Below, piece after piece: positions 43,306-50,817 of a DNA stretch of 64,000 nt. Each line of letters begins with the position of its first letter. Position 1 is the stretch's first letter. The notes under the pieces are model-generated. The model was given only the letters and a program-made list of their open reading frames with translations. It was not told the origin of the DNA and searched no databases. Where the stretch lies: positions 930,001 through 994,000 of the forward strand of contig NZ_BSNG01000001.1 in NCBI RefSeq assembly GCF_030159855.1, read 5' to 3'. This stretch comes from Devosia yakushimensis (lineage in GTDB: Bacteria > Pseudomonadota > Alphaproteobacteria > Rhizobiales > Devosiaceae). The position numbers were made by a program, and so were the translations under genes.

Positions 43306-44085
43306 ATGAGTGGACGAGCAGGTGCTTCCTTTGAGGAAGCCGATGTTGTTGAGAACTACGTTTTTCGCCCGCCTTACCCTCAGTCCTTGTTCCTGAAACT
43401 CGTCGAGATCGCCCCGGGCCGGGCTTGCCTGCTCGATATCGGCTGCGGGCCGGGCAAGATTGCGCGTCCGCTGGCCCGGCATTTCGACAGGGTAATTGCG
43501 GTCGATCCGTCCCGGAACATGCTTGCGCTGGGCCAATCCCTGCCGGGTGGCACCGCATCCAATATCGACTGGATAGAGGGCTTTGCCGAGGAATTCCCCA
43601 TCCAGGGACACCGGTTCGACCTGATCGTTGCAGCAGCGAGCATCCACTGGATGGATCATGCCCGCCTCTTTCCGCGCCTCAGGGCGCATGCGGGTGCCGG
43701 GCATGCTTTCGCGGTTGTTTCGGGGGACGACGCTTTCGAGCCGCCATGGCACGCCGATTGGCTCGGCTTCCTCGCAAAATGGGTGCTGGTGATTACCGGG
43801 GAGCCGTTCGATCCGCCCGGCAAGGCCCGGTACTGGGACAGTTATGCCGGTTATCTCGACATAAGGGGCGATGAGTATTTCCTGTCCGAGCCTTTCGAGC
43901 AGAGCGTTGCGGACTTCATCGGTTGCCAGCATTCGCGCGATACATTCGCGCCGTCGAAACTGGGCTCCCGTCTTAGGGACTTTGATGGCGAGCTTGCGGA
44001 CGTGCTGCGGCCGCATGCGAGCGAAGGCCGCCTGACATATCGGGTGCGTACCAGGCTGGTCTGGGGGAGCATCAAGGCGGCGTGA
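43306..44085 (+). CDS. Class I SAM-dependent methyltransferase
   Basis: A 259-residue protein. Motif I LLDIGCGPGKIARPLARHF, the acidic residue in VIAVDPSRNML, and DLIVAAASIHWMDHARLFPR define a Methyltransf_11/25 fold. The N-terminus VVENYVFRPPYPQSLFLKLV is like small-molecule methyltransferases of the SmtA type. Acceptor unknown. Stands alone between the GST and lysA genes. Confidence 0.85.
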   Translation: MSGRAGASFEEADVVENYVFRPPYPQSLFLKLVEIAPGRACLLDIGCGPGKIARPLARHFDRVIAVDPSRNMLALGQSLPGGTASNIDWIEGFAEEFPIQGHRFDLIVAAASIHWMDHARLFPRLRAHAGAGHAFAVVSGDDAFEPPWHADWLGFLAKWVLVITGEPFDPPGKARYWDSYAGYLDIRGDEYFLSEPFEQSVADFIGCQHSRDTFAPSKLGSRLRDFDGELADVLRPHASEGRLTYRVRTRLVWGSIKAA

Positions 44086-44185
44086 GTGTCGCCCGCCGCG
44101 CCGCCGGCGCATCACCCCCGCTTTCCCTCATGCAAGGCTTGGCCTAAACACATTCGGCCATTTATCCAGACGGAAGACCCTGTTC

Positions 44186-45451
44186 GTGACGAGACCACAA
44201 TCCCTGCGGCCGGAGCTGATCGACGCCGCACTCACTTCCGCACGTTCCTTGGGCACGCCGCTCTGGCTTTACGAGGCCGAGCCGATCCGGCAGCGCGCCA
44301 GGCAATTGGCAGCGTTCGATTGCGTGCGCTATGCCCAGAAGGCCAATAGCAACACGCATATCCTGCGCCTGCTCCGGTCCATGGGCGTGATGGTCGATGC
44401 GGTTTCGCTCGGCGAGATCGAACGGGCCCTGCGGGCCGGCTATGTGCCCGGCACGGACGCGCATGAGATCGTCTTTACCGCCGACATTATCGACGAGGCG
44501 ACGCTGGCCCGTGTCGTCGAACTCGGCATTCCGGTCAATTGCGGGTCGCCCGACATGTTGCGGCAAGTGGGCCGGGCGCGGCGGGGACATCCGATCTGGC
44601 TCAGGCTCAATCCGGGATTCGGGCATGGCCACAATCGCAAGACCAATACCGGTGGCCCCTCGAGCAAGCACGGCATCTGGCACGAGGAACTCGAGGATAG
44701 CCTGCGTCTCGCGGATGAATACGGGCTCTCCGTGGTTGGCCTTCACATGCATATCGGCTCGGGCGTCGACTATGGCCATCTGCACCGGGTCTGCGACAGC
44801 ATGCTCGACGCCGTGCGCCGCGCCAACCGGCCGCTTCATGCGATCTCGGCGGGCGGAGGGCTTTCGGTGCCCTATCGGGCGGGGGAGCCCGAGATCGATA
44901 TCGCCGAATATTATGCGGCGTGGAACAAGACCCGGCTCGCGGCCGAGCAGATCACCGGTGGCCCGCTTCGCCTCGAACTGGAGCCAGGCCGCTATCTGGT
45001 GGCCAATGCCGGGCTGCTCATTGCCGAGATACGCGCTGTCAAAAAAGTGGCCGACAAGCATTTTGTACTTCTCGATGCCGGCTTCAACGAGCTGGCCCGC
45101 CCTATCATTTACGGCAGCCACCATGAAATCTGCTTCGTGACGAATACCGGCGCGCCGGTCGCCGGTGAGCCCCGGCCCATCGCCGTTGCCGGGCCGCTTT
45201 GCGAGGCCGGAGACGTCTTTACCCAGCATGATGGCGGCTTTGTCGAGTTCCGCGATCTGCCGCTGCCCCAGGTGGGAGACTTTGCCATTCTGCGCGATGC
45301 GGGGGCCTACGGCGCCACCATGTCATCGAACTATAATACGCGGCCGCTGGCGCCCGAAGTCATGCTGGACGAGGGTGTGCTTTCGGTCATCCGCAAACGC
45401 CAGAGCATCGAGCAATTGCTGGATCTCGAAGCCGATGGCGGGGTGGTGTGA
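44186..45451 (+). CDS. lysA: Diaminopimelate decarboxylase, resembling the enterobacterial type
   Basis: A 421-residue PLP enzyme. Motifs in order: RYAQKANSNTHILRL (Schiff-base lysine), SLGEIERALRAGY, NPGFGHGHNRKTNTGG with SKHGIW, HMHIGSGVDYGHL, ISAGGGLSVPY, LEPGRYLVANAG, GPLCEAGDVFTQ and GAYGATMSSNYN. Length and motif wording follow E. coli LysA closely, more than the type I would expect in Hyphomicrobiales, so it may be a second, transferred copy. It converts meso-diaminopimelate to lysine. GTG start at 44186 with GGAAGA upstream. Confidence 0.88.
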   Translation: MTRPQSLRPELIDAALTSARSLGTPLWLYEAEPIRQRARQLAAFDCVRYAQKANSNTHILRLLRSMGVMVDAVSLGEIERALRAGYVPGTDAHEIVFTADIIDEATLARVVELGIPVNCGSPDMLRQVGRARRGHPIWLRLNPGFGHGHNRKTNTGGPSSKHGIWHEELEDSLRLADEYGLSVVGLHMHIGSGVDYGHLHRVCDSMLDAVRRANRPLHAISAGGGLSVPYRAGEPEIDIAEYYAAWNKTRLAAEQITGGPLRLELEPGRYLVANAGLLIAEIRAVKKVADKHFVLLDAGFNELARPIIYGSHHEICFVTNTGAPVAGEPRPIAVAGPLCEAGDVFTQHDGGFVEFRDLPLPQVGDFAILRDAGAYGATMSSNYNTRPLAPEVMLDEGVLSVIRKRQSIEQLLDLEADGGVV

Positions 45452-45529
45452 AGCCATCGGCTTGCCTCGCCATGCCGGTGCCTTTGGGCTAGCATCGATC
45501 TGGTTCTTTTCCCGCAAAGGTATTTTCAG

Positions 45530-46510
45530 ATGGCACTGAGCATTCTTTTCATCGGCGGCACCGGCCAGATTTCATATCCATGCGTTGAGCGCGCCGTCTC
45601 GCAAGGGCACTCTGTCAGCGTCTATAATCGCGGCAAGCGGGAAAGCGCCTTGCCCGCGGGCGTTACATCCATCATCGGCGAGCTGGCCGGCCCTGAATAT
45701 GCCGAATTGGCCAAGGCCAATTTCGATGTCGTGTGCCAGTTCATCGCCTTCACACCCGATCAGGTGGCGCGGGATATCGAGATCTTCACCGGCCATTGCG
45801 GGCAATACATCTTCATTTCGTCCGCCTCGGTCTATGAAAAGCCGGCGAGCCATTATGTGATCACCGAGAAGACACCGGCGATCAATCCCTACTGGCCCTA
45901 TAGCCAGGCCAAGATTGCCTGCGAAAAGCTGCTGCAGCAGAGCCAGGGCCTCGACTGGACCATTGTGCGCCCGAGCCACACCGTCCGCACCGGCCTGCCC
46001 ATCATGATGGGCGACAGCGATATCATGGCGCGGCGCATGCTCGATGGCGAGCCGACAATTGTCGCCGGCGACGGCCACACGCCCTGGACCTTGACCCGTT
46101 CGGTCGATTTCGCGGTGCCGTTTGTCGGGCTCTTCGGCAACAAGGCTGCGCTCAACGACGTCTTCCACATCACCAATGATCGTGCCCATATCTGGGACGA
46201 TATCCAGAAGGCTATTGCCCGCCTGCTGGGCGTCGAGGCCAAGATCGTGCATGTGCCGACCGATACGCTGGTCCGCTACAATCCGGAATGGGTCGGCCCT
46301 TTGACCGGAGACAAGGCCTGGACTGCGATTTTCGACAATTCCAAGGTCAAGAGCGTCGCCGGCGACTTTACCTGCGCCGAAAGCCTCGATGAAATCCTGG
46401 CCGAGCCGATCCAGCACCTGAAACAGCGCCTGGCCGCCAATCGCCCGCCCAAGGGCGAGTTCGACGCCTTGGTCGACCGAATCTGCCGCGACCAGACGGC
46501 GCTGGGCTAA
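45530..46510 (+). CDS. NAD-dependent epimerase/dehydratase family protein (extended SDR)
   Basis: A 326-residue Rossmann protein. The N-terminal dinucleotide loop is FIGGTGQISYPCVERAV, the active-site region FISSASVYEKPASHYV with a YSQAKIACEK (YxxxK) motif, and IVRPSHTVRTG follows. The shape resembles plastid CSP41/isoflavone-reductase-like SDRs acting on sugar or aromatic substrates. Substrate unknown. Single gene; AAAGG upstream of the ATG. Confidence 0.85.
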   Translation: MALSILFIGGTGQISYPCVERAVSQGHSVSVYNRGKRESALPAGVTSIIGELAGPEYAELAKANFDVVCQFIAFTPDQVARDIEIFTGHCGQYIFISSASVYEKPASHYVITEKTPAINPYWPYSQAKIACEKLLQQSQGLDWTIVRPSHTVRTGLPIMMGDSDIMARRMLDGEPTIVAGDGHTPWTLTRSVDFAVPFVGLFGNKAALNDVFHITNDRAHIWDDIQKAIARLLGVEAKIVHVPTDTLVRYNPEWVGPLTGDKAWTAIFDNSKVKSVAGDFTCAESLDEILAEPIQHLKQRLAANRPPKGEFDALVDRICRDQTALG

Positions 46511-46600
46511 TATTCTGAGAGCCTCGATCCCGGCCCTTTTCGCGTACGCGAAAAAGCTGACCTCCCTCGGGAAGTTCACTCGGAATCACAACACGCAGGG

Positions 46601-46702
46601 TGTCATTCCGGCGAAGGCCGGAATCCATGTCCACATCTCTCCACGACCATCAGCGTGGTGGATGGTCCGCAGCATGGATCCCGGCCTTCGCCGGGATGAC
46701 GT
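46601..46702. repeat. REP-like inverted repeat, family A copy 3
   Basis: The left arm (46601-46629, TGTCATTCCGGCGAAGGCCG...) and the right arm (46672-46701, ...GGCCTTCGCCGGGATGACG) are complementary around a ~42-nt loop. Same subtype as copy 1 at 10120. The gap 46511-46753 has no gene. Confidence 0.8.
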
Positions 46703-46753
46703 CGCGCTTATGACCGCACCGAGGGCTCCCTCAACCCTGAACGACGCCCCGCC

Positions 46754-47236
46754 TCAGTCCAGCATCACAACGGCTTCGACCTCAAACAGCATCGGGTCGA
46801 TGGCCAGCTTGGGAACCGGAACCAGGGTCTGCGCCGGCAGCGTCTCGCCGAACATTTCCGTGACGTTCCTGGTCAGCACTTCGAGTTTGGACATGTCATG
46901 GTCCACCACATAGACCGTCAGCTTGGCGACCTGGTCGGGACGTGCCCCCAGCCCATCCAGCGCCACGCCGAGATTGGCATAGGCCTGTTTGACCTGGGCG
47001 GCGAAGTCGGGCGAGAGGGCGCCCGTGCTGTCCTGGCCGCCCTGACCCGAAATATAGGCAATCCGAGCCTCGCGCGGCACGATCACCGCCGTACTGTAGC
47101 CGTTCGGCGTCGGGTCGCCGAGATTTGGCGGGTTCACGATGGTCAGTTGGAGGTCGTTCGCCGCCATCGCGGCGGGGGCTCCCATGGTCATGATGATTAG
47201 TCCTCCGGCAAGCAGGTGTTTGATCGTGTGTGACAT
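46754..47236 (-). CDS. Exported Rid family protein lacking the catalytic arginine
   Basis: A 160-residue protein: a signal peptide (LAGGLIIMTMGAPAAMA) followed by a complete RidA/YjgF trimer fold (YISGQGGQDSTGALSPDFAA, VKQAYANLGVALDGLGA, VAKLTVYVVD). In RidA deaminases a conserved Arg lies in the PARxxV motif; here it is PAQTLV. It is probably not a 2-aminoacrylate deaminase. Divergent from a TetR regulator with two shared operators. Confidence 0.82.
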   Translation of the reverse strand: MSHTIKHLLAGGLIIMTMGAPAAMAANDLQLTIVNPPNLGDPTPNGYSTAVIVPREARIAYISGQGGQDSTGALSPDFAAQVKQAYANLGVALDGLGARPDQVAKLTVYVVDHDMSKLEVLTRNVTEMFGETLPAQTLVPVPKLAIDPMLFEVEAVVMLD

Positions 47237-47248
47237 GATTTGCTCTTG

Positions 47249-47263
47249 TCGTACGTTGTACGA
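47249..47263. promoter_or_regulatory. Operator copy 1 for the TetR regulator
   Basis: Palindrome TCGTAC-GTT-GTACGA, 13 bp upstream of the Rid start codon. Confidence 0.7.
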
Positions 47264-47272
47264 TAAACTTGC

Positions 47273-47291
47273 ACTCGTACCATGTACGAGT
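47273..47291. promoter_or_regulatory. Operator copy 2 for the TetR regulator
   Basis: Perfect palindrome ACTCGTAC-CAT-GTACGAGT, with the same core as copy 1. The centres are 26 bp apart (about 2.5 helical turns), in the 124-bp Rid/TetR divergent region. Confidence 0.75.
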
Positions 47292-47360
47292 CAATCGCCC
47301 GGCATCGACATTTCCAGTGCCGGCGGCCAAAATCGGTTTGCGATCACGTGAGGAAGACGA

Positions 47361-48062
47361 ATGCCAGCCAAACCCACCGGGAGCCAGCGCAAGCCGCGGA
47401 ACAGTGCGGCGCCTCGGCCTGCGCCAGAAACAGGCAGCGAGCCGGCCCTGTCCCTCGATCGTATCGTGGCGACGGCGGTAGACCTGCTGGACGCCGATGG
47501 CATTGGCGGATTGACCATGCGCAAATTGGCCGATCGCCTTGGCGCGGGCGCCATGAGCCTTTATTGGCATGTCGACAACAAGGAAGCCGTTTTCGATCTG
47601 GCGCTTGATGCCGTGCTCGAATATCGCGCCGGGCAATCACCAGCCGGGGCGCAGGACTGGCGCGAAGAAGTCCTGCACATGCTGGAAGATTGGCGCGCCA
47701 GCATGCTGCGCCATCCCTGGTCGGTATCGCTCCTGCCGCGCCGGGCCCTTGGCCCCAATATTCTTTGCCGCCTGGAATTGCTTGGCAGGGCCCTGAGCCG
47801 TGCCGGCGTGGCCGAAGCCGATCTCAACGCGGCGATATGGTCGCTCTGGAACTATGTCATGGGCGCCACCATCACCCGCGGCAGCTTCGAGCGGTCGGCC
47901 GACGACCTGGCCGCCGCCCAGCAAAGCCTTGCAGGCCTCAGCGAGCGTTATCCGACCATCGAGCGCTCGCGCCTGCTGCTCGATAGCGACTGGGACGGCG
48001 CCTTCCGGGACGGCCTCGATTTCCTGCTCTCCGGCCTCGCCCCCAAGACCACACCCACGTAA
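47361..48062 (+). CDS. TetR/AcrR family regulator (TetR_C_1 type)
   Basis: A 233-residue protein. An N-terminal tail of about 28 residues rich in Pro and Arg precedes the HTH (IGGLTMRKLADRLGAGAMSL with YWHVDNKEAVFDL). The C-terminal domain begins DWREEVLHMLEDWRASMLRH, as in tetracycline repressor-like proteins. It should repress the divergent Rid gene and itself through the TCGTAC-N3-GTACGA operators. Confidence 0.9.
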   Translation: MPAKPTGSQRKPRNSAAPRPAPETGSEPALSLDRIVATAVDLLDADGIGGLTMRKLADRLGAGAMSLYWHVDNKEAVFDLALDAVLEYRAGQSPAGAQDWREEVLHMLEDWRASMLRHPWSVSLLPRRALGPNILCRLELLGRALSRAGVAEADLNAAIWSLWNYVMGATITRGSFERSADDLAAAQQSLAGLSERYPTIERSRLLLDSDWDGAFRDGLDFLLSGLAPKTTPT

Positions 48063-48075
48063 ATCCGGTTTGGCA

Positions 48076-48495
48076 ATGATATTGATAACTCCATATGGCA
48101 GCGAGCATTTTTCCGGCGTCAGCGCCTTGTGGGCGGAAGCCTTCCCCAATGACGCGCCTTGGAATGCGGCGGCAGACTCGATTGCCGAAAAGCTGAGATT
48201 TCAGCCGGATTTGATGCTGGTTGCCCTTGATGGCGCCTCTGTCGTCGGCTCGGTCATGGCTGGCTATGAGGGCCATCGGGGATGGATTTCGCGCATCGCC
48301 GTATTGGCATCGCATCGAGGCCGTGGTGTTGGCCGCGATCTTCTCGCCGAGGCAGAGCACCGCCTTGCCGCATTGGGCTGCGTCAAGGTGAATTTGCAGG
48401 TCGTGGAATCGAATGCCGCGACGGTCTCGTTTTACGAGCGGTCGGGCTACAGCATCGAGCCTCGCATCAGCATGAGCAAGCTGCTGCGGCGCTAA
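48076..48495 (+). CDS. GNAT family N-acetyltransferase
   Basis: A 139-residue protein from ATG 48076. The acetyl-CoA loop ISRIAVLASHRGRGVGRDLL and the C-terminal NLQVVESNAATVSFYERSGY are canonical for the YpeA/RimI-like group. It starts 13 nt after the TetR gene, so it may be co-transcribed. Substrate unknown. Confidence 0.85.
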   Translation: MILITPYGSEHFSGVSALWAEAFPNDAPWNAAADSIAEKLRFQPDLMLVALDGASVVGSVMAGYEGHRGWISRIAVLASHRGRGVGRDLLAEAEHRLAALGCVKVNLQVVESNAATVSFYERSGYSIEPRISMSKLLRR

Positions 48496-48677
48496 GCGCG
48501 TCCGCTCCCTCCCGGCATCGGCAGGCCCCGGTCATCAAACTGTTGTCCTTTGTGGGGTATGCGCCTTGCGCGGCGGCACTTTGCCACGTTGTCCACCGGG
48601 TCATTTGCGTGCTTGCCCGGTGGGGCTCACGCGCATATATAGGCCGCCTTAGGGGTGCATTGGAGTTGAGTCTGCTG

Positions 48678-49097
48678 ATGTCTTCGGTTGTTGACCTAGT
48701 TGAATACCGGCCCAGTGACGACGAGCCGTTTATGAATTCGCGCCAGCGCGAGTATTTCCGGGCGAAGCTGAATTCGTGGAAGGATGAGATCCTGCGCGAA
48801 AGCCGCGAAACGCTCGCAAATCTTCAAGAAGAAAGCCAGAACCATCCCGATATGGCCGATCGTGCCAGTTCGGAAAGCGATCGCTCGCTGGAGCTGCGTA
48901 CCCGTGACCGCCAGCGCAAGCTGATTTCCAAGATCGATGCCGCGCTCAAGCGCATTGACGATGGCACCTATGGCTATTGCGAGGAAACCGGCGATCCGAT
49001 CGGCCTGGCCCGGCTCGATGCCCGGCCGACCGCTACGCTGAGCCTGGAAGCCCAGGAAATGCATGAGCGCCGCGAGAAGGTCTATCGCGACGAATAG
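48678..49097 (+). CDS. dksA: RNA polymerase-binding transcription factor DksA
   Basis: A 139-residue protein. The coiled-coil tip contains DMADRASSESDRSLELRTRD, including the DxxDxA acidic tip. The C-terminal finger reads YGYCEETGDPIGLARLDARP with TATLSLEAQE: only one of the four zinc cysteines remains, as known for functional alphaproteobacterial DksA (for example Rhodobacter). It works with ppGpp at the RNA polymerase secondary channel. The start is set at ATG 48678; the 182-bp gap upstream has no gene. Confidence 0.93.
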   Translation: MSSVVDLVEYRPSDDEPFMNSRQREYFRAKLNSWKDEILRESRETLANLQEESQNHPDMADRASSESDRSLELRTRDRQRKLISKIDAALKRIDDGTYGYCEETGDPIGLARLDARPTATLSLEAQEMHERREKVYRDE

Positions 49098-49123
49098 TCC
49101 GATGGCGCCGCGCTGAACACAAT

Positions 49124-49152
49124 TAAGGGCCCGCTGCCGCAGCGGGCCCTTA
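49124..49152. terminator. Terminator between dksA and the curli operon
   Basis: The stem AAGGGCCCGCT / AGCGGGCCCTT with a CGC-containing loop is followed by TATTGTTT on the plus strand and has AATT on the other side. It serves convergent dksA and the leftward curlin gene. Confidence 0.85.
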
Positions 49153-49171
49153 TTGTTTGGCCGGCACGGGC

Positions 49172-49591
49172 TCAGAAGCCGAAGACGCCGGTGATGCTGG
49201 ACTGCCCATTGCCGTTCTGCATGCAGGAGCCATTGGTGTTCTGGCCGAACTGGAACAGGCCGCAGCTATTATTGTTGCCATTTTGATGGATCGTGCCGTT
49301 GTGGCCATTGCCATCCTGCACGATGACACCGTTATTGCCCGAGCCGGTCTGGCTGCCGCCGGCGGAATTGCCATTGCCGTGCTGGCTGACATTGGCGCCC
49401 GTGGTATTCATCCCCTGAAACAGCGAATAGAGGCCAAGCCCCAGGCCCAGTGCCTGGGCTTCATCGGGATCGGTGGGGGCATAGCTGATGGAGACCTGGC
49501 CGCCGGCGGTGGCAGGGCTGGCAATCGCGGCGACGCCGATGGCGGCAGCGACAAGGGCGGCAAGGGTGGTCTTGATGATCTTGGTGGTCAT
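49172..49591 (-). CDS. Curlin subunit (CsgA/CsgB-like)
   Basis: A 139-residue secreted protein: signal peptide (ASPATA cleavage) and, from about residue 65, imperfect curlin repeats of the type QxGxxNxxxxxQxGxxN (SQHGNGNSAGGSQTGSGN, VQDGNGHNGTIHQNGNNN, FQFGQNTNGSCMQNGNGQ). Two cysteines in the last repeats (NSCGLF, GSCMQ) are unusual for a curlin. AGGAGAG precedes the ATG. It lies downstream of csgH and a terminator, so it may have its own promoter. The secretion channel CsgG is not in the window. Confidence 0.85.
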   Translation of the reverse strand: MTTKIIKTTLAALVAAAIGVAAIASPATAGGQVSISYAPTDPDEAQALGLGLGLYSLFQGMNTTGANVSQHGNGNSAGGSQTGSGNNGVIVQDGNGHNGTIHQNGNNNSCGLFQFGQNTNGSCMQNGNGQSSITGVFGF

Positions 49592-49736
49592 GGCGTCTCT
49601 CCTGTTTGTTGGTGCTGGCTTGTTCCAGCTGATGACCCAAGAATGCAGGAGTGTGCGTGAACCGATCCGGAGCGATATGTTCAGTCAACGTTCACAGTCT
49701 GTGCACAAATTCGCCGCTCGTGCTAACGCATGAAAA

Positions 49737-49760
49737 AGGGCTTCAGCGAACTGAAGCCCT
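49737..49760 (-). terminator. Terminator after csgH
   Basis: A 10-bp stem AGGGCTTCAG / CTGAAGCCCT followed on the minus strand by TTTTTCAT. It separates csgH from the distal curlin gene. Confidence 0.85.
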
Positions 49761-49785
49761 GTTGGACGGCGTATCGGGTTTTGAA

Positions 49786-50184
49786 TCAAAGCTTGGTGAC
49801 AAGCTCCTGATCGCAATCGAGTTTCTTGCCATTGGCGGTCACCTCGAAGACCAGGTCATACCGCGATCCGGCATTGACCATGACCTTGCCGAGCGTCGCT
49901 ATCTCGTTGGCGCCGATAGCGAAATTCCCGCCCTGGCTGATATTGGTATTGCCGCCCGAACCCGAACTCTGCAGCCGGAACTGGTAGGACCCGTTGACCG
50001 CCACATCGGTATGCACCGCGCCCTCCAGCATCAGCATGCCGTTCTGGGTGGTCGAGGTCACGCCGCACTGCACCGGGCCGCTGGACGTGGTCGTTCCCGC
50101 TTGTCCACCGGTTACGGCGAAGGCCGCGAGGCCCAGGCCGAGCAGGGCGGGGATAAAACCTAAGCGTTTGTCAAAGCTGATCAT
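49786..50184 (-). CDS. csgH: CsgH-like curli assembly chaperone/inhibitor
   Basis: A 132-residue exported protein. The N-terminal hydrophobic signal is followed by an immunoglobulin-like, beta-rich mature part with two cysteines (VQCGVT and KKLDCDQ), the layout of CsgC/CsgH. CsgH is the alphaproteobacterial periplasmic protein that blocks premature curlin amyloid formation. GGGAG precedes the ATG. Located 64 bp downstream of the proximal curlin gene. Confidence 0.8.
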   Translation of the reverse strand: MISFDKRLGFIPALLGLGLAAFAVTGGQAGTTTSSGPVQCGVTSTTQNGMLMLEGAVHTDVAVNGSYQFRLQSSGSGGNTNISQGGNFAIGANEIATLGKVMVNAGSRYDLVFEVTANGKKLDCDQELVTKL

Positions 50185-50209
50185 TTTTTGTCTCCCGTTC
50201 TAGGATGAG

Positions 50210-50231
50210 CCGGAAGGGGAAGCCCTTCCGG
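50210..50231 (-). terminator. Intercistronic hairpin between curlin and csgH
   Basis: A perfect 9-bp stem CCGGAAGGG / CCCTTCCGG with a 4-nt loop and no U-tract. It may stabilise the curlin mRNA or reduce read-through into csgH. Confidence 0.5.
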
Positions 50232-50248
50232 CCGCGGGTCGTCAGGCA

Positions 50249-50680
50249 TCAGGGGCAGGCCTGCACGAAGGCGGTGACATTGCCGGCACCGGCCTGGGTG
50301 ACATTGGCATTGCAGCCATTGCCGACCTGCACACCGGCGGCGACGTTGCCATTGCCGTCCTGGGTCAGGATCGCGGTGTGATTGTCGCCGAACTGGCCGA
50401 CACCGGCCGCATTGCCGTTGCCGTGCTGCCAGGTATCGGCATAGTTGTTATTGCCCTGCTGACCGATGGCGCCGACATTGTTGTGGCCGAACTGCTGGCC
50501 GACGGCCGAGTTCCAGTTGCCGGTCTGGTCGATGCCCAGGCTGTTGTTCCAGCCAGCCTGGTTGCCGCCGGCGGCATTGCCGAAGCCCCACTGGTTGACC
50601 CAGACACCGGCGGCCATGGCGGGTGCGGCGGTGACGGCGAGAACGGCGGCGATGGCGGTGGTGATGACGATGCGCTTCAT
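50249..50680 (-). CDS. Curlin subunit (CsgA/CsgB-like)
   Basis: A 143-residue secreted amyloid subunit. The signal peptide ends AMA-AG and is followed by five or more curlin repeats (NQAGWNNSLGIDQTGNWNSA, GQQFGHNNVGAIGQQGNNN, WQHGNGNAAGVGQFGDNH, TQDGNGNVAAGVQVGNG). Two cysteines lie in the C-terminal part (NGCNAN and QACP), the last at the very end. First gene of the curli group; AGGAG is 7 nt before the ATG, with a 137-bp upstream region. Confidence 0.87.
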   Translation of the reverse strand: MKRIVITTAIAAVLAVTAAPAMAAGVWVNQWGFGNAAGGNQAGWNNSLGIDQTGNWNSAVGQQFGHNNVGAIGQQGNNNYADTWQHGNGNAAGVGQFGDNHTAILTQDGNGNVAAGVQVGNGCNANVTQAGAGNVTAFVQACP

Positions 50681-50817
50681 TTGACTTCTCCTGTTTGGCG
50701 GCGCTCCCTCCGAGCGCTTTCTGCCGATGACTATTGGCTTAAACAGGCGCGCCGGAACGCTGACTGAACCCGCGATTCAGATTCCGTTCATTGTTGGAAA
50801 AGTGCATCCGGGCCGGT

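Noticed and set aside
49172..50680. Gly/Asn/Gln-rich repeats as low-complexity artefacts and not genes
   Set aside because: Both have signal peptides, strong ribosome sites and regular curlin repeat spacing, and flank a CsgH-like gene, so they were kept as genes.
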